Under the pieces are notes generated by a model. That model was not told the origin of the DNA. It saw only the letters and a program-made list of their open reading frames with translations, and did not search any database. This document shows positions 31,770-45,036 of a stretch of DNA of 64,000 nt, one piece after another (the first letter of the stretch is position 1; the number at the start of each line of letters is the position of its first letter). Both the position numbers and the translations under genes were made by a program. The stretch is taken from positions 88,733,415-88,797,414 of the forward strand of contig CM060315.1 in the NCBI GenBank assembly GCA_030674185.1, given 5' to 3'. Source of the DNA: Monoplex corrugatus (taxonomy: Eukaryota; Mollusca; Gastropoda; Littorinimorpha; Ranellidae).

Positions 31770-34475
31770 GGCTGTGAATACTGGTTCTTGTGTTCTGTGA
31801 ATACTGGTTCTTGTGTTCTGTGACTGTGAATACTGTCTTGGTTCACGTGAATACTGGTTCAGTGTTTTCTGTGACTGTTCGAATTCTGGTTAATCTGGTT
31901 CATGTGTTCTGTGACTGTGAATACTGGTTCTTGTGTTCTGTGGTGTGAATACTGGTATCTTGTGTTCTGTGCTGTGAATACTGGTTCTGTGTTCTGTGAC
32001 TGTGAATACTGGTTCTTGTGTTCTGTGGCTGTGAATACTGGTTCGTGTGTTCTGTGACTGTGAATACTGGTTCTTGTGTTTGCTGTGAATACTGGTTCTG
32101 TTTTCTGTGTTCTGTGAATACTGGTTCTTGTGTTCTGTGACTGTGAATTCTGGTTCTTGTGTTCTGTGACTGTGAATACTGGTTCTTGTGTTCTGTGGCT
32201 GTGAATACTGGTTCTTGTGTTCTGGTGGCTGTGAATACTGGTTCTTGTGTTCGGTGGCTGTGAATACTGGTTCGTGTGTTCTGTGACTGTGAATACTGTT
32301 CTTGTGTTCTGTGGCTGTGAATTCTGGTTCTTGTGTTCTGTGACTGTGAATACTGGTTCTTGTGTTCTGTGACTGTGAATTCTGGTTCTTGTGTTCTGTG
32401 AATTATGAATACTGGTTCTTGTGTTCTGTGACTGTGAATACTGGTTCTTGTGTTCTGTGAATACTGGTTCTTGTGTTCTGTGACTGTGAATACTGGTTCT
32501 TGTGTTCTGTGACTGTGAATACTGGTTCATGTGTTCTGTGACTGTGAATACTGGTTCTTGTGTTCTGTGGTTGTGAATACTGGTTCTTGTGTTCTGTGGC
32601 TGTGAATACTGGTTCGTGTGTTCTGTGACAGTGAATACTTGTTCTTGGTGTTCTGTGGCTGTGAATACTGGTTCGTGTGTTCTGTGACTGTGAATACTGG
32701 TTCTTATGTTCTGTGACTGTGAATACTGGTTCTTGTGTTTGTGGTTGTGAATACTGGTTCTTGTGTTCGGTGGCTGTGAATACTGGTTCTTGTGTTCGTG
32801 GCTGTGAATACTGGTTCGTGTGTTCTGTGACTGTGAATACTGGTTCTTGTGTTTGTGGCTGTGAATTCTGGTTCATGTGTTCTGTGACTGTGAATACTGG
32901 TTCTTGTGTTCTGTGACTGTGAATTCTGGTTCTTGTGTTCTGTGACTGTGAATACTGGTTCTTGTGTTTGTGACTGTGAATATCTGGTTCTTGTGTTCTG
33001 TGACTGTGAATACTGTCTGGTTCTGTGATACGGGTTCATGGTCTGTGACTGTGAATACTGGTTCTTGTGTTTCTGTGACTGTGAATACTGGTTCTGTGTT
33101 CTGTGGCTGTGAATACTGGTTCTTGTGTTCTGTGACTGTGAATACCTGGTTCTTGTGTTTGTGACAGTGAATACTGGTTCTTGTGTTTGTGGCTGTGAAT
33201 TCTGGTTCTGTGTTCTGTGACTGTGAATACTGGTTCTTGTGTTCTGTGGTTGAATACTGGTTCATGTGTTCTGTGACTGTGAATACTGGTTCGTGTGTTC
33301 TGTGGTTGTGAATACTGGTTCTGTGTTCTGTGACTGTGAATACTGGTTCTGTGTTTCTGTGGTTGTGAATACTGGTTCTTGTGTTCTGTGGATTGTGAAT
33401 ACTGGTTCGTGTGTTTGGTGGCTGTGAATATTGGTTCTGTGTTTTGGTGACAGTGAATACTTGTTCTGTGTTTGTGGCTGTGAATACTGGTTCGTGTGTT
33501 CTGTGACTGTGAATACTGGTTCTTGTGTTCTGTGACTGTGAATACTGGTTCTTGTGTTTGTGGCTGTGAATACTGGTTCTTGTGTTCTGTAAATAACTGG
33601 TTCTATGTGTTCTGTGACTGTGAATACTGGTTCTTGTGTTCTGTGACTGTGAATACTGGTTCTTGTGTTCGTGTTCTGTGAATACTGGTTCTTGTGTTCT
33701 GTGGTTGTGAATACTGGTTCTTGTGTTCTGTGACTGTGAATACCGGTTCTGTGTTTCGGTGGCTGTGAATATTGGTTCTTGTGTTCTGTGGCTGTGAATA
33801 CTGGTTCTCGTGTTCGGTGCTGTGAATTTGGTTCTTGTGTTTTGGTGCTGTGAATATTGGTTCTTGTGTTGGTGGCTGTGAATACTGGTTCTTGTGTTCT
33901 GTGGCTGTGAATACTGTTCGTTTTGGTGGCTGTGAATACTGGTTCTTGTGTTCTGTGGCTGTGAATTCTGGTTCTTGTGTTCTGTGAATACTGGTTCTTG
34001 TGTTCTGTGGCTGTGAATACTGGTTCTTGTGTTCTGTGAATACTGGTTCTTGTGTTCTGTGAATACTGGTTCTTGTGTTTGGTGGCTGTGAATACTGGTT
34101 CTTGTGTTCTGTGAATACTGGTTCTTGTGTTCGGTGGCTGTAAATACTGGTTCTTGTGTTCTGTGAATATTGGTTCTTGTGTTCGGTGGCTGTGAATACT
34201 GGTTCTTGTGTTCTGTGAATATTGGTTCTTGTGTTCGGTGGCTGTGAATACTGGTTCTTGTGTTCTGTGAATATTGGTTCTTGTGTTCGGTGGCTATGAA
34301 TACTGGTTCTTGTGTTCTGTGACTGTGAATACTGGTTCTTGTGTTCGGTGGCTGTGAATACTGGTTCTTGTGTTCTGTGAATATTGGTTCTTGTGTTCGG
34401 TGGCTGTGAATACTGGTTCTTGTGTTCGGTGGCTGTGAACACTGGTTCTTGTGTTTGGTAGCTGTGAATACTGGA
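31770..34475. repeat. 29-bp minisatellite, ~2.7 kb
   Basis: The main unit is tgtgaatactggttcttgtg followed by ttctgtgac, 29 bp (for example starts at 33482, 33511, 33540). A 21-bp variant lacks gactgtga or ggctgtga. The minus strand has no stop in any phase of the unit, which produces long spurious ORFs (up to 572 codons). Confidence 0.97.
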
Positions 34476-34786
34476 TATTTTCCTATTTCCATAAGCCAGA
34501 GAATACTGACATAGTTTATAAGATCGTTAACGTGCGTCTGTGGGTATGTTGGCCTGTAAGGTGGGAACAATCTCACATCCTTTAACCACACATGAAGTGG
34601 GTTCAGGCACCAGTGAGCGTGTGCATTGATATGTTGGCTTCACGCACACCTTTCCACTACAACAATAATGTCCTAACCACTTGACTATCGAACTTGTCTA
34701 CGCTGTTTTCAAATTACATTGTATGCAACTGTGGTGGCGTTTTCAAATGCCACTCAAAATTACAATTTTGTATATATAGTCTCTTT

Positions 34787-34971
34787 GGAGCACCTGGTCA
34801 CAACGGGAAAGCTGGAGGGAAGGAGAGCACCAGGTAGAGAATGCTGGACGGACTTGCAGAGTGGCTGGGGATGAAGAGGGTGGGGGAGATACTGGGGGCA
34901 ACGAGAGATAGAGATTGTTGGAAGTCCATGGTCGCCAACGCCACGCGGCAGGGCACCTGATGATGATGATG
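34787..34971 (+). pseudogene. Short LINE-B insertion with 11-bp target-site duplication
   Basis: ATAGTCTCTTT at 34776-34786 and 34972-34982 flanks a 185-bp 3' end. It runs from ggagcacctggtcacaac to the final cacctgatgatgatgatg. The first base after the 5' duplication starts mid-gene, so this is a strongly 5'-truncated insertion. Confidence 0.93.
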
Positions 34972-34999
34972 ATAGTCTCTTTGTGAATTTGTCGTTGCT

Positions 35000-35115
35000 T
35001 CAATTTCAGTTTATGAATGAAACGTCTCCGCGCTCGGAGTACTTTCCATATGCACTGACGTCAATAACGCCACGTGGATGCCAGGGAGAAGATCTCAGAA
35101 TTTGTCGCTGCTTTT
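35000..35115 (-). mobile_element. S1 SINE fragment
   Basis: The words ttcagtttatgaatgaaacg, ctccgcgctcggagtacttt and gcactgacgtcaataacgcc match the S1 3' half on the minus strand. The tRNA-like head is missing. Confidence 0.6.
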
Positions 35116-35126
35116 AGTTTCAGTTT

Positions 35127-35216
35127 AATAATAATAATAATAAAGAGCATTTATATAGCGCCTAATCTGATGAAAACAAGAGCCCTAAGCGCTTACAGGT
35201 ATCACGCAGACACAAC

Positions 35217-35298
<82 letters not shown>

Positions 35299-36390
35299 CG
35301 CACACACACACCAGCCGACATTCAAGGCTCAAAAGACAACAAGGGGGATTTGGGGAAGTTAGGTGGTAGAGTCTTTATAAGTATCATGAGAGGGACTGGA
35401 AGAGATGGGTTTTCAGAGAGGACTTGAAAGAAGTGAGAGTTGCAGAGTGGCGAACAGAGACAGGGAGCTGATTCCAGATTACAGGGGCCTGATAGGAAAA
35501 GGAGCGTTGACCATAGGTTTTAGTGCGACAGGATGGTATGCGGAAGGTACGAGTATCAGCCGAGGAACGAAGTTGACGAGAGGGGGTGTACAGATGGAGG
35601 AGGTCAGAGATGTAAGGGGGTGCAAGACCGTTGAGAGACTTAAAACATAACAAAGCAATCTTGTAGCGAATTCTCTTTTCAACAGGTAACCAGTGAAGAG
35701 ATTTGAGAAGAGGAGTGACATGAGAGGAACGAGATTTTCTGAAGATGAGCCTAGCAGCATTGTTTTGAACTTTTTGAAGCTTTTGAATGAGAGAGAAAGG
35801 ACAGCCCGAGAGGAGGGAGTTGCAGTAGTCGAGACGAGAGAGAACAAAGGCACAGAGGAGAGTTTTGGTGGCTTCGACAGAGAGGATATTGCGAATAGAA
35901 GAAATTCTGCGTATCTCAAGATAGCATAATCTGCAAACATTCTGGACGTGTTTTTCAAAGGACAGGGTGTTATCAAGAGTGACTCCAAGATTGCGGACAT
36001 TGGAAGATAGTGGAATGTCAGATCCAAGCAGAGAGACAGACAGAGGAAGGGAAGAACACTTAGCCAATGTGGTGGGAGAGATAAGGCTAAGTTCAGTTTT
36101 AATGGGGTTGAGTTGAAGTTTGTTTACAGTCATCCAGGAGTGAACATCAGAAATGCAGCCTTGGGTTTGTCTGATTATAGAGGGCAGTTGTGGGAGGGAA
36201 CCAGAAGTATAGAGTTGGTTGTCATCAGAAAAGCTATGATGGGACATAGAGTGAAGTCGCATAATTTCAGAGAGGGGTTGTGTGTACAGCACAAATAGGA
36301 TGGGACCTAAAACAGAGCCTTGGGGCACACCAAACTGGAGGGTAGCGGGTGCAGAGGATGAACAACAGACAGAGACTGTTTGAGTGCGAC
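35127..36390 (-). pseudogene. LINE-D: CR1/L2-like LINE, RT 3' half, with 11-bp target-site duplication
   Basis: AGTTTCAGTTT flanks the insert at 35116-35126 and 36391-36401. The minus strand encodes about 314 residues: PQGSVLGPILFVLYTQPLS, then FSDDNQLY at residues 33-40, LGVTLDNTLSFEKHV, CAFVLSRLDYCNSLLSG, LLKSLHWLPVEKRIRYKIAL and the C-terminal FKSSLKTHLFQ. The usual ADD catalytic motif reads SDD. The 3' end has GCGCTATATAAATG followed by (TTA)n, typical of this LINE group, with a 90-bp (CA)n inserted in the 3' UTR (35219-35310). It is 5'-truncated within the RT and has no stop after that. Confidence 0.9.
35219..35310 (+). repeat. (CA)n inside the LINE-D 3' UTR
   Basis: About 75 bp of pure CA and then CA with CG interruptions, located between the coding end and the 3' terminus of LINE-D. 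Confidence 0.95.
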
Positions 36391-36600
36391 AGTTTCAGTT
36401 TCTGAATATAATATCTCCACGCTCGGAATACATTCCGTGTGCACTGACGCCACTAACGTCATGTGAAGGGAGAAGATCCCAAATGAAACTAACGTAAGCC
36501 TTAAGCCTGCACATACACCCTGTGCGTTTGCAAGGACTTGAGGTCCTGTCTAGCAGCTTTCGGCCCTACAGGTAGATTGGTGGTCCTCCTTGCTTGGTTT
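36391..36600 (-). mobile_element. S1 SINE copy
   Basis: The words agtttcagtttctgaatata, ctccacgctcggaatacatt, gcactgacgccactaacgtc, gtgaagggagaagatcccaa and gccttaagcctgcacataca cover the S1 body from its tail toward the head. The tail was the target of the LINE-D insertion. Confidence 0.7.
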
Positions 36601-37380
36601 GACACCATGAGTGTATGATGGCCCAAAGTGGGCTCGTGTCTCTGTCTGTGGGCCCAAAGTGGGCATGAATGGATGTAGGCCCAAATTGGGCCAGTGGCCA
36701 ATACAATAAAGGCTATTGGAGTATGTGGATTTGTTGTGTACATCCGTATCAGTCTGTCTGTCTGTCTGATACCTTTTGCAGATTATTGCTTCTACCTTCT
36801 ATCTTTCTGGCATCTTTTGATTCATACCCTGTCCGTTTATTTCCCTCTTCATCTCTTTTTTCTCTTTGGTGCCTTTCACTTTTTCAAATTCTGTGGTAAG
36901 CCCCTCCCCCTTTCTCTGTCTTCAATTCTCATTTTATCAATACTTCTTTATTTTCACACCATTTTTCTATTTTCTTTTCTTTGCCTTCCTCCTCTCCCTC
37001 TGTCTCTTTTTACGTGTTTCTCCCTCCCTGTTTTTGCATCTGTGCCTCTACCTCCGTCATAGGTATTCTGTCCAGATAATAACCCCCCCCCCTTCTCTCT
37101 CTTGCTTTTGCCTCTCCCCCTTAAGTTTTTCATAGCTGCCTACCCTCTTAAAGTTTCCCTAGTTGCTGAAAACTTAAATGATAGTCAAAAAAGTGTTTAA
37201 ATATGCAACTGCACATTGTCTGCATGTTTTCATTTTAGCGTAGAAGAGATCTGTTGGTGCATTTATCTGTGCAGTAGAATCTCGCCTCCACCACATTTCA
37301 GTGTTGGCACGTGACCAGTTTGGACAGTGTGTTGACTCGGTCCCCAAACCACATTAACACATCACTAGTTTGGGGAAATA
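36600..37380. other. No gene recognised; CT-rich tract
   Basis: The 36770-37140 stretch is rich in ctctttt and ccctcc runs. The short ORFs on + are hydrophobic products of that composition. Confidence 0.5.
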
Positions 37381-37382
37381 GA

Positions 37383-40300
37383 TGACCTACCTGGTTAACC
37401 TACTTGGTTATCATACCGCGTTTGCCTACTTGGTCTTCATATCGGCGTTAACCTACTTGGTCTTCATGTAAGCGTTAACCTACTTGGTCTTCATGTAAAC
37501 GTTAACCTACTTGGTCTTCATGTAAGCGTTAACCTACTTGGTCTTCATGTAAGCGTTAACCTACTTGGTCTTCATGTAAGCGTTAACCTACTTGGTCTTC
37601 ATATCGGCGTTAACCTACTTGGTCTTCATGTAAGCGTTAACCTACTTGGTCTTCATATCGGCGTTAACCTACTTGGTCTTCATATCGGCGTTAACCTACT
37701 TGGTCTTCATATCGGCGTTAACCTACTTGGTCTTCATATCGCGTTAACCTACTTGGTCTTCATGTAAGCGTTAACCTACTTGGTCTTCATATAGCGTTAA
37801 CCAACTTGGTCTTCATATCGGCGTTAACCTACTTGGTCTTCATGTAAGCGTTAACCTACTTGGTCTTCATGTAAGCGTTAACCTACTTGGTCTTCATGTA
37901 AGCGTTAACCTACTTGGTCTTCATGTAAGCGTTAACCTACTTGGTCTTCATGTAAACGTTAACCTACTTGGTCTTCATGTAAGCGTTAACCTACTTGGTC
38001 TTCATGTAAGCGTTAACCTACTTGGTCTTCATGTAAGCGTTAACCTACTTGGTCTTCATGTAAGCGTTAACTACTTGGTTTCATGTAAGTGTTAACCTAC
38101 TGGTCTTCATTAACGCGTTAACCTACTTGGTCTTCATGTAAGCGTTAACCTACTTGGTCTTCATGTATGTTAACCTACTGGTTTCTGTAAGCGTTAACCT
38201 ACTTGGTTTTCATATAAGCGTTAACCTACTTGGTCTTCATGTAAGCGTTAACCTACTTGGTCTTCATGTAAGCGTTAACCTACTTGGTCTTCATGTAAGC
38301 GTTAACCTACTTGGTCTTCATGTAAGCGTTAACCTACTTGGTCTTCATGTAAGCGTTAACCTACTTGGTCTTCATGTAAGCGTTAACCTACTTGGTCTTC
38401 ATATCGGCGTTAACCTACTTGGTCTTCATGTAAGCGTTAACCTACTTGGTCTTCATGTAAGCGTTAACCTACTTGGTCTTCATAGTAAGCGTTAACCTAC
38501 TTGGTCTTCATGTAAGCGTTAACCTACTTGGTCTTCATGTAAGCGTTAACCTACTTGGTCTTCATGTAAGCGTTAACCTACTTGGTCTTCATGTAAGCGT
38601 TAACCATCTTGGTCTTCATATCGCGTTAACCTACTTGGTCTTCATGTAAGCGTTAACCTACTTGGTCTTCATGTAAGCGTTAACCTACTTGGTCTTCATG
38701 TAAGCGTTAACCTACTTGGTCTTCATAGCGTTACCTACTTGGTCTTCATATCGCGTTAACCTACTTGGTCTTCATGTAAGCGTTAACCTACTTGATCTTC
38801 ATGTAAGCGTTAAGCCTACTTGGTCTTCATGTAAGCGTTAACCTACTTGGTCTCATTAATCGGCGTTAACCTACTTGGTCTTCATGTAAGCGTTAACCTA
38901 CTTGGTCTTCATGTAAGCGTTAACCTACTTGGTCTTCATGTAAGCGTTAACCTATTGTTCAGAAGTAACCTACTGGTCTTCATGTAAGCGTTAACCTACT
39001 TGGTCTTCATGTAAGCGTTAACCTACTTGGTTTTCATGTAAGCGTTAACCTACTTGGTTTTCATATAAGCGTTAACCTACTAGGTCTTCATGTAAGCGTT
39101 AACCTACTTGGTTTTCATGTAAGCGTTAACCTACTTGGTCTTCAATGTAAGCGTTAACCTACTTGGTCTTCATGTAAGCGTTAACCTACATGGTCTTCAT
39201 GTACGTAACTACTTGGTCTTCATAACGCGTTAACCTACTGGTCTTCATGTAAGGTTAACCTACTTGGTCTTCATGTAAGCGTTAACCTACTTGGTTTTCA
39301 TGTAAGCGTTAACCTACTTGGTTTTCATGTAAGCGTTAACCTACTTGGTCTTCATATAAGCGTTAACCTACTTGGTCTTCATGTAAGCGTTAACCTACTT
39401 GGTCTTCATGTAAGCGTTAACCTACTTGGTCTTCATGTAAGCGTTAACCTACTTGGTCTTCATGTAAGCGTTAACCTACTTGGTCTTCATGTAAGCGTTA
39501 ACCTACTTGGTCTTCATGTAAGCGTTAACCTACATGGTCTTCATGTAAGCGTTAACCTACTTGGTCTTCATGTAAGCGTTAACCTACTTGGTCTTCATGT
39601 AAGCGTTAACCTACTTGGTCTTCATGTAAGCGTTAACCTACTTGGTCTTCATGTAAGCGTTAACCTACTTGGTCTTCATGTAAGCGTTAACCTACTTGGT
39701 TTTCATGTAAGTGTTAACCTACTTGGTCTTCATGTAAGCGTTAACCTACTTGGTCTTCATGTAAGCGGTTAACCTACTTGGTCTTCATTACGGCGTTAAC
39801 CTACTTGGTCTTCATGTAAGCGTTAACCTACTTGGTCTTCATGTAAGCGTTAACCTACTTGCTCTTCATGTATGCTGTAACCTACTTGGTCTTCATGTAA
39901 GCGTTAACCTACTTGGTCTTCATGTAAGCGTTAACCTACTTGGTTTCATGTAAGCGTTAACCTACTTGGTTTTCATGTAATTGTTAACCTACTTGGTCTT
40001 TCATAGTAATCGATTAACCTACTTGGTCTTCATGTAAGCGTTAACCTACTTGGTCTTCATGTAAGCGTTAACCTACTTGGTCTTATGTAAGCGTTAACCT
40101 ACTTGGTCTTCATGTAACGTTAACCTACATGGTCTTCATGTAAGCGTTAAACCTACTTGGTCTTCTGTAAGCGTTAACCTACTTGGTCTTCATGTAAGCG
40201 TTAACCTACTTGGTCTTCATGTAGCGTTAACCTACTTGGTTTCATTGTTACCTACTTGTTTCATATGCGTAACCTACTTGGTTTTCATTAAGTGTTAACC

Positions 40301-40820
40301 TACTATGGTCTTCATGTAGCGTTAACCTACTTGGTCTTCATGTAAGCGTTAACCTACTTGGTCTTCATTGGTTAACCTACTTGGTCTTCATGTAAGCGTT
40401 AACCTACTTGGTCTTCATGTAGCGTTAACCTACTTGGTCTTCATGTAAGCGTTAACCTACTTGGTCTTCATGTAAGCGTTACATCCAGTACTAACCTACT
40501 TGGTTTTCATGTAAGTTAACCTACTTGGTTTCATTAATGTGTTAACCTACTGGTCTTCATGTAAGCGTTAACCTACTTGTGTCTTCATGTAAGCGTTAAC
40601 CTACTTGGTCTTCATGTAAGCGTTAACCTACTTGGTTTCAGTAGCGTTAACCTACTGTTAGTGGTTTTTCATGTAGGTTAACCTACTTGTCTTCATGTAA
40701 GGTTAACCTACATGGTCTTCATGTAAGTCGTTAACCTACTTGGTTTTCATGTAAGCGTTAACCTACTTGGTCTTCATGTAAGTGTTAACCTACTTGGTTT
40801 TCACGTGTACCTAGGCTTCA
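37383..40820. repeat. 27-bp minisatellite, block 1
   Basis: The unit is gcgttaacctacttggtctt followed by catgtaa, 27 bp, over about 3.4 kb (on the order of 125 copies). A variant has catatcg in place of catgtaa. Nearly every unit carries the palindrome GTTAAC. One-base indels cluster at 38050-38180, 38740-38990, 39190-39260 and 39950-40720. Confidence 0.98.
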
Positions 40821-43590
40821 CGTGCACTTTAGCCTCCTTGGTTTTTATGTCCATGGTAACCCACTTGTTGTTCACATTTGTTACCTTATTGGTGTTGTTA
40901 ACATCTTGCTGTTCACATCCCTGTTAACCTTCTTGCTGTTCACGTCCGTGTTAACCTTCTTGCTGTTCACATCCATGTTAGTATATTTGTTGTTTAGGTC
41001 TGTGCTAATCTATATGTTGTTCACATTCATGTAAACCTACTTGTTCACATCCGTGTTAACCTACTTGTTTACATCTGTGCTAACCTACTTGTTTGCATCC
41101 ATGTTCACCTACTTGTTGTTTACATGTTAACCTACTTGTTGTTCACGTCCATTTTGACCTGCTTGATCACACCTGTGTTAACCTACATGTTGTTTACATC
41201 TGTGTTAACATGCTTTTTGTTCACATCCATGTTAACCTATCTGTTGTTTACATCCATGTTAACCTACTTGTTGTTTACATCCATGTTAACCTACTTGTTT
41301 ACATCCATGTAAACCTACTTGTTGTTTGCATCCATGTTAACCTAGTTGTTTATATTCATTTTAACCTACTTGTTGTTTACATCCATGTTAACCTACTTGT
41401 TGTTTACATCCATGTAAACCTACTTGATGTTTACATCCATGTTAATCTACTTGTTTACATCCATGTTAATCTAGTTTACATCCATGTTAACCTACTTGTT
41501 GTTCACATCCATGTTAACCTACTTGTTGTTTGCATCCATGTTAACCTAATTGTTTACATCCATGTAAACCTACTTGTTTACATCCATGTTAACCTACTTT
41601 GTTTACATCCATGTTAACCTACTTTTTGTTTCATCCATGTTAACCTTTTGTTTACATCCATGTTAAACTTTTGTTTGCATCCATGTTAACCTACTTGTTG
41701 TTTACATCCATGTTGACCTACTTGTTGTTTACATCCATGTTGACCTACTTGTGTACATCCATGTTGACCTACTTTGTTTACATCCATGTTGACTACTTGT
41801 TGTTTACATCCATGTTGACCTACTTGTTGTTTACATCCATGTTGACCTACTTTGTTTACATCCATGTTGACCTATTGTTGTTTACATCCATGTTGACCTA
41901 CTTGTTGTTTACATCCATGTTGACCTACTTGTTGTTTACATCCATGTTGACCTACTTGTTGTTTACATCCATGTTGACCTACTTGTTACATCCATGTTGA
42001 CCTACTTGTTGTTTACATCCATGTTGACCTACTTGTGTACATCCATGTTGACCTACTTGTTGTTTACATCCATGTTGACGTACTTGTTGTTTACATCCAT
42101 GTTGACCTACTTGTTGTTTACATCCATGTTGACCTACTTGTTTTTACATCCTTTCTTTAATGTTGACCTACTTGTTGTTTACATCCATGTTGACCTACTT
42201 GTTGTTTACATCCATGTTGACCTACTTGTGTTTACATCCATGTTGACCTACTTGTTGTTTACATCCATGTTGACCTACTTGTTGTTTACATCCATGTTGA
42301 CCTATCTTGTGTACATCCATGTTGACCTACTTGTTGTTTACATCCATGTTGACCTACTTGTTGTTTACATCCATGTTGACCTACTTGTTGTTTACATCCA
42401 TGTTGACCTACTTGTTGTTTACATCCATGTTGACCTACTTGTTGTTTACATCCATGTTGACCTACTTGTTGTTTACATCCATGTTGACCTACTTGTTGTT
42501 ACATCCATGTTGACCTACTTGTTGTTTACATCCATGTTGACCTACTTGTTGTTTACATCCATGTTGACCTACTTGTTGTTTACATCCATGTTGACCTATT
42601 GTTGTTTACATCTGTTGACCTACTTGTTGTTTACATCCATGTTGACCTACTTGTTGTTTACATCCATGTTGACCTACTTGTTGTTACATCCATGTTGACT
42701 ACTTGTTGTTACATCCATGTTGACCTACTTGTTGTTACATCCATGTTGACCTACTTGTTGTGTACATCCATGTTGACCTAATTTGTTTACATCCATGTTG
42801 ACCTACTTGTTGTTTACATCCATGTTGACCTACTTGTTGTGTTACATCCATGTTGACCTACTTGTTGTGTACATCCATGTTGACCTATTGTTTACATCCA
42901 TGTTGACCTACTTGTTGTTTACATCCATGTTGACCTACTTGTTGTGTACATCCATGTTGACCTACTTGTTGTTACATCCATGTTGACCTACTTGTGTTAC
43001 ATCCATGTTGACCTACTTGTTGTTTACATCCATGTTGACCTACTTGTTGTGTACATCCATGTTGACCTACTTGTTGTTTACATCCATGTTGACCTACTGT
43101 GTTGTTGTTACATCCATGTTGACCTACTTGTTGTTTACATCCATGTTGACCTATTTGTTGTGTACATCCATGTTGACCTACTTGTTGTTTACATCCATGT
43201 TGACCTACTTGTTTAATCCATGTTGACCTACTTGTTGTTTACATCCATGTTGACCTACTTGTTTTGTTTACATCCATGTTGACCTACTTGTTGTTACATC
43301 CATGTTGACCTAATTGTTTACATCCATGTTAACTTGTTGTTCACATCATGTTAACTTACTTGTTCACATCCATGTTGACCTACTTGTTCACGTTCATGTT
43401 AACCTATTTGTTGTTCACATCCATGTTGATTTACTTGTTGTTCACATCCGTGTTAGCCTACTTGCAGTTCACATCCGTGTTAACCTATTTGTTGTTCACA
43501 TCCGTGTTAACCTACTTGCAGTTCACATCCGTGTTGACCGTTCCCATTAACAGTAACCTACTTATTGTTCGCGTCTGTGTTAACTGATTA
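40820..43590. repeat. 27-bp minisatellite, block 2 (related subfamily)
   Basis: The unit is gttgacctacttgttgttta followed by catccat, also 27 bp, over about 2.7 kb. It shares gttRacctacttg with block 1. Between 40820 and 41700, and again at the right end (43310-43590), units are mixed (gttaacc, cacatccgtg); in the centre GTTGAC is fixed. Blocks 1 and 2 are thus one array with two homogenised forms. Confidence 0.96.
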
Positions 43591-44160
43591 TTTTTCAGTT
43601 TGTCATCTCAATACTTACACACCACGGCAAACATTCACATACACTACATCACATTACATTACATACTGACATAGGTATGTTTGTACATAAAAAAAAACAG
43701 TACACACCTGCAGGTATATCAACATTTATTGAAAAAAATATGGCAGACATCATCCAAAAAGTACATGTCTTCAGATCATTTTAGAAAGCTTGAAGACATG
43801 ACATATTCACATTCACACGACCATGCCCATACATCTTATGTACCAGGACTGAAAGGCTTCTAAGGCTGCATAGACACAGAGATATTTCGCGAGCCACCTG
43901 GCTGAGAAGCAAGAGATTCCTGATAGCTGTAGATCTCGCTAAACACACTTGTGTACACAACGAAGACTGCCAACAATAATGACAAGCCCTACCGAAAAAA
44001 ACCAAGATCGTTTAATCCTATGCAGAGGACATATATTACCGATTGTTTTTGTTGTGGCACTTTTAAATATAAGCATCAGAGAGAACAGCATGTTCAGCAA
44101 GACAGTCTTCACTTTTGCCTTATCTATAATTATGAAGTTTGGCCTGTTTGTTCTCTCGGT
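43590..44160. other. No gene recognised
   Basis: Unique-looking sequence. I see no family match and no long ORF beyond repeat shadows. Confidence 0.45.
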
Positions 44161-44162
44161 GA

Positions 44163-44382
44163 AACACACACACACACACGCACGCACGCACGCACGCACA
44201 CACGCACGCACGCAGCACGCACGCAGGCACACAACACACACACACACACACACACCACGCACGCACACACACACACGCACGCACACACACACACACACAT
44301 ACACGCACGCACGCACGCACGCACGCACGCACAGCAGGCAGGCAGGCACCACACCACACACACACACACACAACACACAACA

Positions 44383-44424
<42 letters not shown>

Positions 44425-44503
44425 ACCGTCTAATATCACTCATAGTGAAAAGACGTTAAATCAAAAACAACACACACACACACACACACACTCACACACG
44501 CAG

Positions 44504-44544
<41 letters not shown>

Positions 44545-44619
44545 ACACACACACACACACACCGTCTAATATCACTCATAATGAAAAGACGTTAAATCAA
44601 AGAACGAACACGAACACAC

Positions 44620-44710
<91 letters not shown>

Positions 44711-44745
44711 CACAATTCCAGGAAATGTACATACACACTGACATA
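44163..44745 (+). repeat. (CA)n/(CGCA)n array with a duplicated 45-bp spacer
   Basis: CA repeats with acgc interruptions surround two copies of ccgtctaatatcactcata followed by gaaaagacgttaaatcaaa (44425-44466 and 44563-44604). The spacer resembles a 3' SINE tail (from memory: an acgttaaat-type ending occurs in molluscan SINEs). Confidence 0.85.
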
Positions 44746-45036
44746 TATTTACAGACACATAAACGTGATCCCAAGAAAAATGAGTGAGCGAATGCACAGA
44801 CAAACTGAGCCGTCAAGTTACGGTGATTCCCGTTCTCCTGAATTATACCGGCTTTAGTCCAACTCTGTCAATATAAAAACTTAATAAATAGATGGAAACG
44901 GTGAAATACTCTGTTCCAAAGGCATGTCCAAATCCCTATGTTTCAATGGGCAATGCTGTTATTTTTTGGTCACAGCGAATGAATGATTAAAACGATTAAT
45001 ATGCACGGATTTCTTAATCGCTTCTGGATTTTCTGT
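44746..45036. other. No feature recognised
   Basis: Short unique sequence between two arrays; nothing recognisable. Confidence 0.4.

Noticed and set aside
31859..34591. Minus-strand ORFs up to 572 codons rich in NTRTSIHSH and EPVFT peptides
   Set aside because: They are translations of the 29-bp array. The unit has no stop in any minus-strand phase, peptides from all three phases alternate as indels occur, and no start or splice context supports a gene.
38154..42781. Leucine-rich repeat-like peptides (VNLLGLHVS, MLTYLLFTS)
   Set aside because: They arise from the 27-bp array in two or three frames at once and are broken by indels; not an LRR gene.
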